A DNA stretch of 64,000 nt from Aromatoleum diolicum (GCF_012910955.1 NZ_WTVQ01000009.1:1-64000); one strand, 5' to 3'. Numbered from the stretch's first letter, positions 32,408 through 42,735 are shown. Numbers and translations: made by a program. The notes: a model not told the origin generated them from the sequence alone.

Positions 32408-32695
32408 ATGTCGCTATCCACTGAACAGGTCCGGCGTATCGCCGGACTCGCGCGCATCGAGCTTTCCGACGGCGACGTCGAAGCCACCCGCGCCAAGCTG
32501 AACGGAATTTTCGGCCTGATCGAGCAGATGCAGGCGGTCGACACCAGCGGCGTCGAACCGATGAGCCACCCGCAGGACGTCGCCCAGCGCCTGCGCGAGG
32601 ACGTCGCCACCGAGCCGAACCGCCGCGACGCCTTTCAGCACATTGCACCGCAGACCGAAGCCGGACTCTATCTGGTTCCCAAGGTTATCGAGTAA
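32408..32695 (+). CDS. gatC: Asp-tRNA(Asn)/Glu-tRNA(Gln) amidotransferase subunit C
   Basis: A protein of 95 residues with the GatC pattern: [16 protein letters not shown] at the start, the central VEPMSHPQ turn and a C-terminal FLVPKVIE-like end. It stabilises the GatA-GatB complex that amidates misacylated tRNA. First gene of the gatCAB unit, preceded by a plausible -10. Confidence 0.94.
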   Translation: MSLSTEQVRRIAGLARIELSDGDVEATRAKLNGIFGLIEQMQAVDTSGVEPMSHPQDVAQRLREDVATEPNRRDAFQHIAPQTEAGLYLVPKVIE

Positions 32696-32738
32696 GGATG
32701 AGCGGGCAGACTGCGGCCCCGCAGCGCCCCACTAAGCC

Positions 32739-34205
32739 ATGATCAACGCCAGCCTGACTGAACTGCGCGCCGCCCTCGACGCCAAGCGCGTCTCCAGCGT
32801 CGAACTCGCGACCCTGTTCCTCGACCGCATCGAGCGCCACAACCCCGCGCTCAACGCCTTCATCACCGTCGACCGCGACGGTGCGCTCGCCGCCGCGCGC
32901 GCGGCCGATGCACGCATCGCCGCCGGAACCGCCGCCCCGCTCACCGGCATTCCGCTCGCGCACAAGGACGTGTTCTGCACCGAAGGCGTGCTGACCACCT
33001 GCGGCTCGAAAATGCTGTCGAATTTCGTCAGCCCCTACGACGCCCACGTCGTCGCCCTGCTGAAGGCCGCCGGCGCGGTCAGCCTGGGCAAGACCAACAT
33101 GGACGAGTTCGCGATGGGCTCGTCGAACGAGAACTCGCACTTCGGCCCGGTGAAGAACCCGTGGGACACCACCCGCGTGCCCGGCGGCTCGTCCGGCGGT
33201 TCCGCCGCCGCAGTCGCCGCACGCCTCGCGCCGATCGCCACCGGCACCGACACCGGCGGCTCGGTGCGCCAGCCCGCCGCGCTCACCGGTGTCACCGGCA
33301 TCAAGCCGACCTACGGCGTCGTCAGCCGCTACGGCATGATCGCCTACGCCAGCTCGCTCGACCAGGGCGGCGCCTTCGGGGCATCCGCCGCAGACTGTGC
33401 GGTACTGCTGTCCGCGATGGCCGGCTTCGATCAACGCGACTCGACCAGCCTGGAACGCCCCGCCGAAGACTACACGCGCGAACTCGCCGCACCGGCTGCC
33501 GGCGACAAACCGCTCACGGGCCTGCGCATCGGCCTGCCGCGCGAATTCTTCGCCGAAGGCATGGCCGACGACGTGCGTGCTGCACTCGACACCGCACTCG
33601 ACGCTTACCGCCAGCTCGGCGCGAGTACCGTCGAAGTGAGCCTGCCCAACGCCAAGCTCGCGATCCCCGCCTACTACGTGATCGCGCCGGCCGAAGCCTC
33701 GAGCAACCTGTCGCGCTTCGACGGCGTGCGCTACGGCCACCGCGCCGCCGAATACCGCGACCTCGCCGAGATGTATGCGAAGAGTCGCGCCGAAGGCTTC
33801 GGCGCCGAGGTCAAGCGCCGCATCCTCGTCGGCACCTACGTGCTGTCGCACGGCTACTACGACGCCTACTACCTGCAGGCGCAGAAGTTGCGCCGCCTGA
33901 TCGCGCAGGACTTCCAGGCCGCCTTCGCGCAATGCGACGTCATCGCCGGCCCGACCAGCCCGACCACCGCGTGGGCGATCGGCGAGAAGGCCGACGATCC
34001 GGTGCAGATGTACCTGTCGGACATCTACACGATCGCCGTGAACCTCGCCGGCCTGCCGGCGCTGTCCCATCCCTGCGGATTCGGCGCCGGCAATCTGCCG
34101 GTCGGCCTGCAACTGATCGGCGACTACTTCGCCGAGGCACGCCTGCTCGCCACCGCCCACCAGTACCAGCAGGCGACCGAATGGCACCTGCGCCGTCCGG
34201 GCTGA
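32739..34205 (+). CDS. gatA: Asp-tRNA(Asn)/Glu-tRNA(Gln) amidotransferase subunit A
   Basis: A protein of 488 residues, an amidase-signature enzyme that releases ammonia from glutamine. The Ser-cisSer-Lys triad is visible: Lys76 in LAHKD, the serines of [13 protein letters not shown], and [12 protein letters not shown]. Length matches the family. It follows gatC by 43 bases; the downstream lipoprotein gene begins two bases after its stop. Confidence 0.97.
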   Translation: MINASLTELRAALDAKRVSSVELATLFLDRIERHNPALNAFITVDRDGALAAARAADARIAAGTAAPLTGIPLAHKDVFCTEGVLTTCGSKMLSNFVSPYDAHVVALLKAAGAVSLGKTNMDEFAMGSSNENSHFGPVKNPWDTTRVPGGSSGGSAAAVAARLAPIATGTDTGGSVRQPAALTGVTGIKPTYGVVSRYGMIAYASSLDQGGAFGASAADCAVLLSAMAGFDQRDSTSLERPAEDYTRELAAPAAGDKPLTGLRIGLPREFFAEGMADDVRAALDTALDAYRQLGASTVEVSLPNAKLAIPAYYVIAPAEASSNLSRFDGVRYGHRAAEYRDLAEMYAKSRAEGFGAEVKRRILVGTYVLSHGYYDAYYLQAQKLRRLIAQDFQAAFAQCDVIAGPTSPTTAWAIGEKADDPVQMYLSDIYTIAVNLAGLPALSHPCGFGAGNLPVGLQLIGDYFAEARLLATAHQYQQATEWHLRRPG

Positions 34206-34207
34206 GC

Positions 34208-34738
34208 ATGAACACCCGCGAACTCCGCCTCGCATGCAGGATGGCGACGTTCGCCGCCGCGCTGCTGCTCGGCGCTTGCGCAACGCCGCCAGAGCGCAAG
34301 CCGGAGCCGGTCGCTACCAAGCCATCGGCCGCGCAAGCCGCCGCTGAGGCCGAACCGGAACGCGCACTCGAGCGAGGCCGGCTGAAGCCGATGCCGGTGC
34401 GTCCGCTCACCGTCAAGACCGACTGCCGCTTCAAGGACGAGGTTGGCTACGGCGGCAGCGCCGTGCTGGACATCAGCTATTCCGAAGTCCGCGCCTTCGC
34501 CGCCACTGTCGACGTACCCAAGCGCGGCAGCTGCAAGTTCGACCTCGTGGACTTCAAGCAGGTGCGCAAGGAGCCCCACGTCGAACTGCGCGCCCGCGAC
34601 GGCTGCACGGTACGCATGTGGGAGCAGGGCGACCAGGTCACCGTCGCGTTTACAGAGTGCGCCAAGCGCTGCACGCGGGGCACTTTCGATTATGTCTGGC
34701 CGATCCTGGTGGACCGGCCGAGCGGTCGCTGCACCTGA
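34208..34738 (+). CDS. Lipoprotein of unknown function inside the gatCAB operon
   Basis: A protein of 176 residues. A signal peptide with lipobox LLGAC (Cys24) predicts a lipoprotein. A Pro/Ala/Glu-rich linker (about 26-65) leads to a roughly 105-residue domain with six cysteines and regular beta-strand-like alternation, ending TFDYVWPILVDRPSGRC. I do not recognise the domain. It starts two bases after gatA and ends 24 before gatB, so it must be co-transcribed with the amidotransferase although it is exported. No mechanistic link to tRNA amidation is apparent. Confidence 0.8.
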   Translation: MNTRELRLACRMATFAAALLLGACATPPERKPEPVATKPSAAQAAAEAEPERALERGRLKPMPVRPLTVKTDCRFKDEVGYGGSAVLDISYSEVRAFAATVDVPKRGSCKFDLVDFKQVRKEPHVELRARDGCTVRMWEQGDQVTVAFTECAKRCTRGTFDYVWPILVDRPSGRCT

Positions 34739-34762
34739 CCGCCTGAAACAACGGATACGAAG

Positions 34763-36244
34763 ATGAGCAGATCGGATTGGGAAGTCGTCATCGGGCTGGA
34801 AGTCCACGCCCAACTCAACACCGCCTCGAAGATTTTTTCCGGCGCCAGCACCGCCTTCGGCGCCGCGCCCAACGTGCAGGCCAGCGCCGTCGACATCGCG
34901 CTGCCCGGCGTGCTGCCGGTGCTCAACCGCGGCGCCGTCGAACGCGCGATCCGCTTCGGCCTCGCGATCGGCGCCACGGTCGCGCCGAAAAGCGTGTTCG
35001 CGCGCAAGAACTACTTCTACCCCGACCTGCCGAAGGGCTACCAGATCAGCCAGTTCGAGCTGCCGGTGGTGCAGGGCGGCACGATCACGACCCGCGTCGG
35101 CGAAGGCCTCAGTGGCGAAAATCGGGCGTACGAGAAGACCGTCCAGCTCACCCGCGCGCACCTCGAGGAAGACGCCGGCAAGAGCCTGCACGAGGACTTC
35201 CACGGCATGAGCGGCATCGACCTCAACCGCGCCGGCACGCCGCTGCTGGAGATCGTCTCCGAACCCGACATGCGCTCCTCCGCCGAAGCTGTCGCCTATG
35301 CGCGCACGCTGCACGCGCTGGTGCGCTGGATCGACATCTGCGACGGCAACATGCAGGAAGGCTCGTTCCGCTGCGACGCCAACGTCTCCGTGCGCCGCCC
35401 CGGCGCGCCGCTGGGCACGCGGCGCGAGATCAAGAACCTCAACTCCTTCCGCTTTCTGCAGCAGGCCATCGATTTTGAGGTGCAGTGGCAGATCGCCACC
35501 ATTGAGGATGGCGGCAAGATCCAGCAGGCCACCGTGCTGTTCGACCCGGACACCGGCGAGACGCGCATGATGCGTTCGAAGGAAGACGCGCACGACTACC
35601 GCTACTTCCCCGATCCCGACCTGCTGCCGCTGGTGATCGCGCCGGAATGGAAAGCGCGCGTGCAGTCGGAAATGCCGGAACTGCCGGGCGCGATGAAAGC
35701 GCGCTTCATCGAGCAATGGGGCCTATCGGCCTACGACGCGACGACGCTCACCGCCTCGAAGGAAATCGCCACCTTCTACCAGGCGACGGTCGACGCCGCC
35801 GGCGTGCCGCTCGCCAAGCCCTGCGCCAACTGGGTGATGGGCGACGTCGCCGCGCGCGTGAACAAGGCCGAAATGGACATTTCCAGCTCGCCGGTCTCGC
35901 CCGCGCAACTCGCCGTGCTCGTCACCCGCATCACCGACGGCACGATTTCGAACAACATCGGCAAGAAAGTGTTCGAAGCCTTGTGGAACGGCGAGGGCGG
36001 CAAGGACATCAATGCGGCCGATGCCATCATCGAGGCTCAGGGCCTGCGCCAGACCAATGACGCCGGCGCGATCGAAGCGATCATCGACGAAGTCCTCGCC
36101 GCGAACCAGAAATCGGTCGACGAATTCCGCGCCGGCAAGGACAAGGCCTTCAACGCGCTGGTCGGCCAGGTCATGAAAGCCAGCAAGGGCAAGGCCAACC
36201 CGGCGCAGGTCAATGAACTGCTGAAACGCAAGCTGGAAGGCTGA
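34763..36244 (+). CDS. gatB: Asp-tRNA(Asn)/Glu-tRNA(Gln) amidotransferase subunit B
   Basis: A protein of 493 residues. The N-terminal [15 protein letters not shown], the catalytic cradle with [16 protein letters not shown]-like sequence, EDAGKSLH, and the C-terminal YqeY-like tRNA-binding tail are typical. It binds misacylated tRNA, phosphorylates it and uses ammonia channelled from GatA. Last gene of gatC-gatA-lipoprotein-gatB. Confidence 0.97.
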   Translation: MSRSDWEVVIGLEVHAQLNTASKIFSGASTAFGAAPNVQASAVDIALPGVLPVLNRGAVERAIRFGLAIGATVAPKSVFARKNYFYPDLPKGYQISQFELPVVQGGTITTRVGEGLSGENRAYEKTVQLTRAHLEEDAGKSLHEDFHGMSGIDLNRAGTPLLEIVSEPDMRSSAEAVAYARTLHALVRWIDICDGNMQEGSFRCDANVSVRRPGAPLGTRREIKNLNSFRFLQQAIDFEVQWQIATIEDGGKIQQATVLFDPDTGETRMMRSKEDAHDYRYFPDPDLLPLVIAPEWKARVQSEMPELPGAMKARFIEQWGLSAYDATTLTASKEIATFYQATVDAAGVPLAKPCANWVMGDVAARVNKAEMDISSSPVSPAQLAVLVTRITDGTISNNIGKKVFEALWNGEGGKDINAADAIIEAQGLRQTNDAGAIEAIIDEVLAANQKSVDEFRAGKDKAFNALVGQVMKASKGKANPAQVNELLKRKLEG

Positions 36245-36278
36245 AGCCCACCCTTCACCGCAAATCGGGGGACGTGCG

Positions 36279-37100
36279 ATGTGCCAGCTCCTCGGAATGA
36301 ACTGCAACGTACCGACGGACATCTGCTTCTCGTTCGCCGGCTTCCAGGCCCGCGGCGGGGTCACGGACCACCACCGCGACGGCTGGGGCATCGCATTCTT
36401 CGAGGGACGCGGCGTACGCGTGTTCCTCGACCCCCAGCCCAGCGCGAACTCCCAGATCGCGGAGCTCGTGCGGCGCTACCCGATCCGCTCGCTCAACGTC
36501 ATCGCCCACATCCGCAAGGCGACGCAGGGCGAGGTGAAGCTCGAGAACACCCACCCCTTCCAGCGCGAGCTGTGGGGCCAGTACTGGATCTTCGCCCACA
36601 ACGGCAACCTGCTCGACTACGCCCCCGGTTTCGACGGGCGTTTCGTGCCGGTCGGCAGCACCGACTCCGAAGCGGCCTTCTGCGACATCCTGCAGTGCCT
36701 CGCCGCCGAATTTCCCGACGGCCCACCCTCGCCTCAGGCGCTGCACGCGGCGCTGCGCCGGCTCGCGATCCGCATCGGCGCTCACGGCCCGTTCAATTTC
36801 CTGCTATCGAACGGCGAGCGGCTTTTCGCGCACTGCTCCACGCGCCTCACGTACATCATCCGCAAGGCCCCGTTCGCGGTCGCGCACCTCGCCGACCAGG
36901 ACGTCAGCGTCGACTTCAGCCAGCTCACGACGCCCGAGGACCGCGTCGCCGTGATCGCCACCACACCGCTGACCGACAACGAAACCTGGCATGCGATTGC
37001 GCCGGGCACCCTGCTCACGTTCCGCCACGGTGCCCCCGAAGCACTCGGCGACACCGCAACGATCGCCGGCGGGAGCGAGGCCGAGGCCGGCAGCGTGTAA
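36279..37100 (+). CDS. Class II glutamine amidotransferase (YafJ-like)
   Basis: A protein of 273 residues. Cys2 (MCQLLGMN) is the N-terminal nucleophile. The family motifs HRDGWGIAFFE, AHIRKATQG, NTHPF and FAHNGNL are present, so this is a stand-alone Ntn-type glutaminase of the YafJ/EgtC group. No synthetase domain follows, so its acceptor is unknown. It is 34 bases after gatB and may be co-transcribed, but a link with tRNA amidation is not established. Confidence 0.9.
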   Translation: MCQLLGMNCNVPTDICFSFAGFQARGGVTDHHRDGWGIAFFEGRGVRVFLDPQPSANSQIAELVRRYPIRSLNVIAHIRKATQGEVKLENTHPFQRELWGQYWIFAHNGNLLDYAPGFDGRFVPVGSTDSEAAFCDILQCLAAEFPDGPPSPQALHAALRRLAIRIGAHGPFNFLLSNGERLFAHCSTRLTYIIRKAPFAVAHLADQDVSVDFSQLTTPEDRVAVIATTPLTDNETWHAIAPGTLLTFRHGAPEALGDTATIAGGSEAEAGSV

Positions 37101-37158
37101 ATTTCCCTTCGCAGCACCATGCCGACAGGCTAAAGTTAGCGCTTTGACGACCTTGCCC

Positions 37159-37596
37159 ATGGTGACGCCCGTGTCCACCGATTGCCCATTGTGTCTGGCT
37201 GCGCAGGAAATCCTCGTCTGGCGTGACGGCAGCTGCCGGGTCATCCTCGTCGACGAACCCGATTACCCCGGCTTCTGCCGCGTGGTGTGGCACGAGCACG
37301 TCGCCGAAATGACCGACCTCACCCCGTCCGAGCAACGCCATTTCCTCAATGTCGTCCTCGCGACCGAAGCCGCCTTGCGCCAGCTGATGCGGCCCGACAA
37401 GATCAACCTCGCAAGCTTCGGCAACGTCGTGCCGCACCTGCACTGGCATGTGATCCCGCGCTTCAGCGACGATGCGCATTTCCCGCAATCGATCTGGGCC
37501 AGCCCGCAGCGCACCGGCGCGCACCGCACAGCCCCTGCACCCGACGCGCTGACCGGCACGATCGTCGCAATGCTGACCGAACAGACCTCGGGATGA
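37159..37596 (+). CDS. HIT-family hydrolase or nucleotide-binding protein
   Basis: A protein of 145 residues. An N-terminal CPLC pair (residues about 9-12) starts the fold; the histidine triad is HLHWHVIPR near residue 96, with FGNVVPHLHWH typical of the betaproteobacterial HIT subgroup. HIT proteins hydrolyse or transfer nucleoside monophosphates; the substrate is not known here. It lies 58 bases after the amidotransferase, and its stop overlaps a possible in-frame ATG (37593) of the next gene. Confidence 0.9.
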   Translation: MVTPVSTDCPLCLAAQEILVWRDGSCRVILVDEPDYPGFCRVVWHEHVAEMTDLTPSEQRHFLNVVLATEAALRQLMRPDKINLASFGNVVPHLHWHVIPRFSDDAHFPQSIWASPQRTGAHRTAPAPDALTGTIVAMLTEQTSG

Positions 37597-37661
37597 GCCC
37601 TACCCGGCAGGCGAATGCGCTGGCTGCCACAGCTGGAACGCCACACGGACTTGGAGGATTC

Positions 37662-39299
37662 ATGGCTTATCAGGATCCTGTTGAATGCCTTGAACTGCTC
37701 AAGCAACTGCATCCGCTGAACATCGAGGAAACCCACCGGATCCTGTCGGAGATGGTGCCGGCCCTGCTGCATGCGCTGCCGGCGCCCGAGCAACATCTCG
37801 AGGTGCTCGAAGCCGCCCGTGCGCAGATCGCGCTGGCACAGGCCGAACTGGCCCGCCGCTACGCGTCGCACCCGCTGCCGCCGGACAGTGCCGAAAACGA
37901 AACGCTGCGCAACGTCGTCGGGCTGTGGCGCGCCATGGCGCGCTCGTACGCCCACATCGCGCGTCGCCGCGCCGCCGATGGCTTGCCCGCGGATCAGAGT
38001 GCGAGCCTTGCGCAACGGCGTGTGTATTACGCCGGCCAGGTGCTGCTCGAGTATTTCCGCGCACGCCGCGCACTGCCAGCCGGCGCATGGGCGGAGCTGC
38101 ATGACAGCTATTCGGCCGCCGACGCCCTCGGCGTTGCCGGCACCCGCGTCTCCGACCCGCTCAACGAAATCTGGAAGGCGCAAAGCCCGACCGAAGCCTA
38201 CGCCGCCGTGCTGCTCGTCGACCTCTCCAATCCCTACGGCCGCGGCGAGCGTGAATTCAACTGGGTCTGCCGCTGGGCGCAGCGCTTTGCCCCCTACTGC
38301 AGCCTCAACGGCGAAATGGCAGACGACGCGCCCAAGCCCGCCGCCTACGGACTCGACCTGAGTTCCGACCACGGCTTGCGCCCGCTCGGCGTGCTGGCAC
38401 AGTCCGGATCACTGCGCCGCTTCGACGGCAGCCAGCTGGCCGGACAGATTCAGGCCGTCCGCAAGCAGTTCAAGCAGGGCGTTACGCCGGCATCGCTGGG
38501 CCTCGGCGCAGACTGCCCCGTCGATGCCTGCGCCAAGCTGCTGCTGTCGCTGTATCGCCCCTGGGGGCTCGCCTCGGCCGGGCGACGCTTCCCGCGGCGC
38601 GGCTGCCAGGGGGGTGCCGAACTGTGCACCGACTGGTCCGCCATTGCCTTCCACATCCTCGGCAAACCCTTCGAACAGCCGCCCACCTATGTCATCCAGC
38701 GCAGCCTGCGCAGCGACATCTCGCTGCTGACTTTTGGCGAACGCGTGGAGCAGGCCGAACGGCGCTGGTCCGAAGGCCAGCGCCGCCATGCCGCGACAAA
38801 GTTCGGCTTCATCTGCGAACGCTGGAACATGGCAGACCACTCCGTCAACGGTTTCCGCCTGCGGCAACATCCGCACACCCAGCGGCTCGAACACCATCAG
38901 CTCGTCGGCATCCGCCCGCCCGACGGCGAGCGTTTTCTTCTCGGGCAGATCAGCTGGCTGTTGTTCCGCGGCGACGGCATCATGGAGACCGGCGTACACG
39001 TCCTCGCCGGGCTGCCGAAAGTCATCGCCGTGCGCGCGTTCGGACTTCTGACGAGCCTGCGCGAAACCTACCAGGAGGCCTTCATGCTGCCCGCCACGCC
39101 GGCGCTCAAGGCACCGGCCACGCTGGTCCTGCCGGGCGGCTGGTACCACGCGCAGCGCGTGATCGACGTCTATGATGACGGCCGGCGCGTCCAGCTGCGC
39201 CTGACCGATCTGATCCTGCGCGGCACCAACTTCGATCAGGTCAGCTTCGAGTCCCTGGAGCCAGCGAACCAAGGCGTGACGCCGGGAAGCGCGCGCTGA
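37662..39299 (+). CDS. Large conserved protein, possible cyclic-di-GMP-binding effector (PilZ-like C-terminus)
   Basis: A protein of 545 residues that I cannot name firmly. No signal peptide or membrane helix. The first 260 residues are helical (many Ala/Leu/Arg), the middle has SLYRPWGLASAGRRFPRRGC, and the last 100 form a beta-rich region that could be a PilZ-like or OB-like barrel. Proteins of this shape in betaproteobacteria are sometimes annotated as cyclic-di-GMP binding (FimW-like). GGAGG precedes the ATG at 37662; an ATG at 37593 overlapping the HIT stop is an alternative start. Its last 59 bases overlap phoR on the other strand. Confidence 0.65.
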   Translation: MAYQDPVECLELLKQLHPLNIEETHRILSEMVPALLHALPAPEQHLEVLEAARAQIALAQAELARRYASHPLPPDSAENETLRNVVGLWRAMARSYAHIARRRAADGLPADQSASLAQRRVYYAGQVLLEYFRARRALPAGAWAELHDSYSAADALGVAGTRVSDPLNEIWKAQSPTEAYAAVLLVDLSNPYGRGEREFNWVCRWAQRFAPYCSLNGEMADDAPKPAAYGLDLSSDHGLRPLGVLAQSGSLRRFDGSQLAGQIQAVRKQFKQGVTPASLGLGADCPVDACAKLLLSLYRPWGLASAGRRFPRRGCQGGAELCTDWSAIAFHILGKPFEQPPTYVIQRSLRSDISLLTFGERVEQAERRWSEGQRRHAATKFGFICERWNMADHSVNGFRLRQHPHTQRLEHHQLVGIRPPDGERFLLGQISWLLFRGDGIMETGVHVLAGLPKVIAVRAFGLLTSLRETYQEAFMLPATPALKAPATLVLPGGWYHAQRVIDVYDDGRRVQLRLTDLILRGTNFDQVSFESLEPANQGVTPGSAR

Positions 39300-40593
39300 A
39301 GCGGCTGCCCTTGCCGGGCTCGCTCTCGATGCGCAGCTCAGCCTGATGGCGCGACAGGATGTGCTTGACGATCGCCAACCCTAGGCCGGTGCCGCCGGTC
39401 TCGCGTGAGCGACCCCGATCGACACGGTAAAACCGTTCCGTCAGGCGCGGAATGTGCTGCGCATCGATGCCGATGCCATTATCCTCGACCGCAAACTCGC
39501 CGCCGCCGTTCACGCGGCGCCAGATCAGGCTGATCCGGCCGCCGGCCGGTGTATAGCGCACCGCATTACTGGCCAGATTGGCAAACGCCGAGCGCAGTTC
39601 CTTTTCGCTACCGAGCAAGGTGGCGCAGCCGGGCGCCTCATCGATCGCGACACTCAGCTCGTGACGGCCATTCGACAACAGTCGGGCATCCTCGGCGATG
39701 CTGCGCAGCAGCGGCGCGACTTCAACCTTTTCCTCGAGCGGCGCCGGCGCGCCCGTCTCGAGTGCCGACAGGGTCAGCAGATCCTCGATCAGCGTCTGCA
39801 TGCGCAAGGACTGATCCAGTGCAAGCTTCAGAAAGTGCAGCACGTCGGCGCGCGCGAAATCGTCCAGCCCGTCGATCAGCGTTTCCAGAAATCCCCCGAC
39901 CACCGTCAGCGGCGTGCGCAACTCATGCGACACATTGGCGATGAAATCGCGCCGCATCGTCTCCAGCTTCTCGAGCTGGCTGATGTCGCGCGACACGATC
40001 ATCTTCTGCTCTGCGCCGAACGGCACGACCTGCAACAGCAAGGTCAGGCCGCCACGCCGGCTCAAATGCAGCACCAGCGGATCTGCGTAGTCACCGGAGT
40101 TCAGGAACTGCACGAACTCCGGTTCGCGCACCAGCATCGTTACCGGCACCCCCTGGTCGCGCTCGCTGTCGAGGCCGAAGTGCTGCGCCGCCTTGTGGTT
40201 GAGCCACTCGATGCAGTCGCCGCCCGACAGATACAACACCCCGTCCGGCATCGCCTGACTCGCCTCGTGAAACCGGTCGAGCGCCGTCGTCAGGCGCTCA
40301 CGCACATCGTACGCAAGACGCGAACGCCGGCCGAGATCGCCGAACACATGGTTCCACGTCCCTAGGGCACGCGGCAAAGGCGTACCAACCGGCTCATGTG
40401 TCCAGTCAGCAAGACGCTGCACATTGCGCAGATGGTAGCCGAGCAAGAACAACAAACCGCCGACAGCGGTGATCAGCGCGGCCGAACTACCGCCCAGCCA
40501 GGCCGCCGCCAGCACGACCGGCGCCAGCACCGCGAGGGCAGCGGCTGCGCCGGTCCAGACATAAGGAATGGGGGATTTGATGGACCGCTCCAA
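39241..40593 (-). CDS. phoR: Phosphate regulon sensor histidine kinase PhoR
   Basis: A protein of 450 residues. Two N-terminal membrane helices (about 12-52), a PAS domain (about 105-205), HisKA with the phospho-histidine in NVSHELRTPLT near 219, and HATPase ([20 protein letters not shown]). PhoR senses phosphate status through PstSCAB-PhoU, none of which is in the window. It follows phoB by 23 bases. Its 3' end overlaps that of the convergent gene by 59 bases. Confidence 0.94.
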   Translation of the reverse strand: MERSIKSPIPYVWTGAAAALAVLAPVVLAAAWLGGSSAALITAVGGLLFLLGYHLRNVQRLADWTHEPVGTPLPRALGTWNHVFGDLGRRSRLAYDVRERLTTALDRFHEASQAMPDGVLYLSGGDCIEWLNHKAAQHFGLDSERDQGVPVTMLVREPEFVQFLNSGDYADPLVLHLSRRGGLTLLLQVVPFGAEQKMIVSRDISQLEKLETMRRDFIANVSHELRTPLTVVGGFLETLIDGLDDFARADVLHFLKLALDQSLRMQTLIEDLLTLSALETGAPAPLEEKVEVAPLLRSIAEDARLLSNGRHELSVAIDEAPGCATLLGSEKELRSAFANLASNAVRYTPAGGRISLIWRRVNGGGEFAVEDNGIGIDAQHIPRLTERFYRVDRGRSRETGGTGLGLAIVKHILSRHQAELRIESEPGKGSRFSARFPASRLGSLAPGTRS

Positions 40594-40616
40594 GCGCGCA
40601 AATCGGAGCAGCGATC

Positions 40617-41321
40617 TTACACGCCACCAGCATCGGGCTGCGCCGAAAAGCGGTAGCCGCTGCCGCGCACCGTCTGGATCAGGCGGTCATGGCCGCTCTC
40701 TTCGAGCGCCGCCCGCAGCCTTCGGACATGCACGTCCACCGTGCGCTCCTCGACGAACACGTGGTCGCCCCAGACCTGATCGAGCAATTGCGGACGCGAG
40801 TGCACCCGCTCCGGGTGCGTCATCAGAAAATGCAACAGGCGGAATTCGGTCGGCCCGAGCGCGATCGGGCGGTCGTCGATGCCCACGCGATGGGTTGCCG
40901 GGTCAAGGCGCAGGCCACCCAGTTCCACCGGGTCTTCCGTCGCCTGTGGCGCCCGGCGCCGCAACACCGCCTTGATGCGCGCCACCAGTTCGCGCGGACT
41001 GAAGGGTTTGGTGATGTAGTCATCCGCCCCCATTTCCAGCCCGGCCACCTTGTCCTGCTCCTCGCCCCGCGCCGTCAGCATGATGATCGGGATCGCCCGG
41101 GTGCGTTCATCGGCCCGCAAGCGGCGCGCCAGTTCGATCCCGGACATGCCCGGCAGCATCCAGTCGAGCAGCACCAGATCGGGCAACGCGTCGCGCACGA
41201 TGCGTTGCGCCGCTTCGGCGTCCGACGCGCGCACCACATGGTGTCCGGCCCGCCCCAGGTTGGCAGCAATCAGCTCCTGAATTGCCGGTTCGTCTTCCAC
41301 TACCAGAATATTCGCGGCCAT
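40617..41321 (-). CDS. phoB: Phosphate regulon response regulator PhoB
   Basis: A protein of 234 residues. Receiver with E9/D10 pocket, phospho-Asp53 ([10 protein letters not shown]) and Lys of [13 protein letters not shown], then a winged-helix domain with the recognition segment [14 protein letters not shown]. Phosphorylated PhoB activates genes for phosphate uptake. Start at 41321 follows GGAG; a longer in-frame start would run into the promoter. First gene of phoBR. Confidence 0.95.
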   Translation of the reverse strand: MAANILVVEDEPAIQELIAANLGRAGHHVVRASDAEAAQRIVRDALPDLVLLDWMLPGMSGIELARRLRADERTRAIPIIMLTARGEEQDKVAGLEMGADDYITKPFSPRELVARIKAVLRRRAPQATEDPVELGGLRLDPATHRVGIDDRPIALGPTEFRLLHFLMTHPERVHSRPQLLDQVWGDHVFVEERTVDVHVRRLRAALEESGHDRLIQTVRGSGYRFSAQPDAGGV

Positions 41322-41363
41322 ATCCACACTCCATGTCATCGCCTGCAGTGTATTGCAGTAAAT

Positions 41364-41381
41364 TGACGCTTTTGTGACATG
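41364..41381 (-). promoter_or_regulatory. Candidate Pho box upstream of phoB
   Basis: On the minus strand ATGTCAC-AAAA-GCGTCAA matches the Pho-box plan of two CTGTCAT-like heptamers four bases apart. It lies about 43-60 bases before the phoB start, suggesting autoregulation. Confidence 0.45.
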
Positions 41382-41482
41382 TCATGGGTGCGCAACGCTC
41401 ACCCCCGGGGCCGCCCGGCACGCGTCGCGCCGATTCGGGTATGATTGTCGCCCCGACACCGCCAGACTTGAGGCTGACGCTC

Positions 41483-41908
41483 ATGGCCGGACTCGACGAA
41501 CACACCCCGATTCCCACCGCGATCACGCTGCACCGCAAGTCGCGCGTGTTCGAAATCGCCTTCGACGACGGCAGCCAGTTCTCCCTGCCCTTCGAATATC
41601 TGCGGGTGTATTCCCCGTCCGCGGAAGTCCGCGGCCACGGCCCCGGTCAGGAAGTCCTGCAGGTCGGCAAACGCGACGTCGATATCGTGGATCTCGAGCC
41701 CGTCGGCACATACGCGGTCAAGCCGGTGTTCTCCGACGGCCACGACAGCGGCCTGTATTCCTGGGACTATCTCTACATGCTCGCGCGACAGTTCGACACG
41801 CTGTGGCAGCAGTATCTCGATCGCCTTGCACAGGCCGGCGCCAGCCGCAACCCTGCCGATAACCCACCCCCCGCGCCGAAAGCCGGTTGCGGCGGTCACA
41901 AACACTGA
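41483..41908 (+). CDS. DUF971-family protein (gamma-butyrobetaine hydroxylase-like N-terminal domain)
   Basis: A protein of 141 residues. The domain (about 10-110) has the DUF971 features [33 protein letters not shown] and GLYSWDYLY. The C-terminal tail ends in CGGHKH, a possible metal site. The family binds zinc or participates in iron-sulphur-linked processes in some proteins; function here is unknown. ATG at 41483 is used. It lies two bases upstream of ubiE, an arrangement common in this group. Confidence 0.85.
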   Translation: MAGLDEHTPIPTAITLHRKSRVFEIAFDDGSQFSLPFEYLRVYSPSAEVRGHGPGQEVLQVGKRDVDIVDLEPVGTYAVKPVFSDGHDSGLYSWDYLYMLARQFDTLWQQYLDRLAQAGASRNPADNPPPAPKAGCGGHKH

Positions 41909-41910
41909 GC

Positions 41911-42648
41911 ATGAACGACAAAACCACCCACTTCGGCTTCAAGACTGTCGCCGAAGGTGAAAAGCAGAAAAAGGTTGCCGAGGTCTTCTCCTCGGTAGCG
42001 CGTCGCTATGACGTCATGAACGATCTCATGTCCTTCGGCCTGCACCGGCTGTGGAAGGCGTTCACGATCCAAATTTCTGGTGTCGGCCGCGGTGACCGCG
42101 TGCTCGACGTCGCCGGCGGCACCGCCGACTTGTCGCTCGCCTTCGCCAAACGCGTCGGCCGAGAGGGCCAGGTGTGGCTCACCGACATCAACCACGCAAT
42201 GCTGTCGGTCGGTCGCGACCGTGTGCTCGATCGCGGCTTCGCCCTGCCGGTGGCGCAGTGCAACGCCGAGAAGCTGCCCTTCCCGGACAACTGGTTCGAC
42301 TGTGTCACCGTCGCCTTCGGCCTGCGCAACATGACCCACAAGGACGTCGCCCTCGCCGAAATGAAGCGCGTCCTGCGGCCCGGCGGCCGCCTGCTGGTCC
42401 TCGAGTTCTCCAAGGTCTGGGCGCCGCTAGCACCGGCCTACGACCTGTATTCCTTCAAGATCCTGCCGTGGATGGGCGAGAAAGTCGCAAAGGATGCCGA
42501 CAGCTACCGCTACCTTGCCGAATCGATCCGCATGCATCCGGGACAGGAGGAACTCAAGGCGCTGATGGAACAAGTCGGCCTCCAGCGGGTCGACTACTTC
42601 AACCTGACGGGTGGCGTCGTCGCGCTGCACCGCGGCTACAAGCTCTGA
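41911..42648 (+). CDS. ubiE: Ubiquinone/menaquinone C-methyltransferase UbiE
   Basis: A protein of 245 residues, class I SAM methyltransferase. [21 protein letters not shown] at the start and the SAM motif [12 protein letters not shown] (about 68-79) are family hallmarks, with [17 protein letters not shown] later. It methylates the benzoquinol ring in ubiquinone and demethylmenaquinol in menaquinone synthesis. First of ubiE-Tim44-ubiJ. Confidence 0.97.
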   Translation: MNDKTTHFGFKTVAEGEKQKKVAEVFSSVARRYDVMNDLMSFGLHRLWKAFTIQISGVGRGDRVLDVAGGTADLSLAFAKRVGREGQVWLTDINHAMLSVGRDRVLDRGFALPVAQCNAEKLPFPDNWFDCVTVAFGLRNMTHKDVALAEMKRVLRPGGRLLVLEFSKVWAPLAPAYDLYSFKILPWMGEKVAKDADSYRYLAESIRMHPGQEELKALMEQVGLQRVDYFNLTGGVVALHRGYKL

Positions 42649-42735
42649 GCCGGGAGGGATGTCGCGGCGCCACGGAAACGGGGCCAACTGATGTCCCGGC
42701 CCGAGTTCGAACGTGCAAACGGAGTAAAGCCAAAC

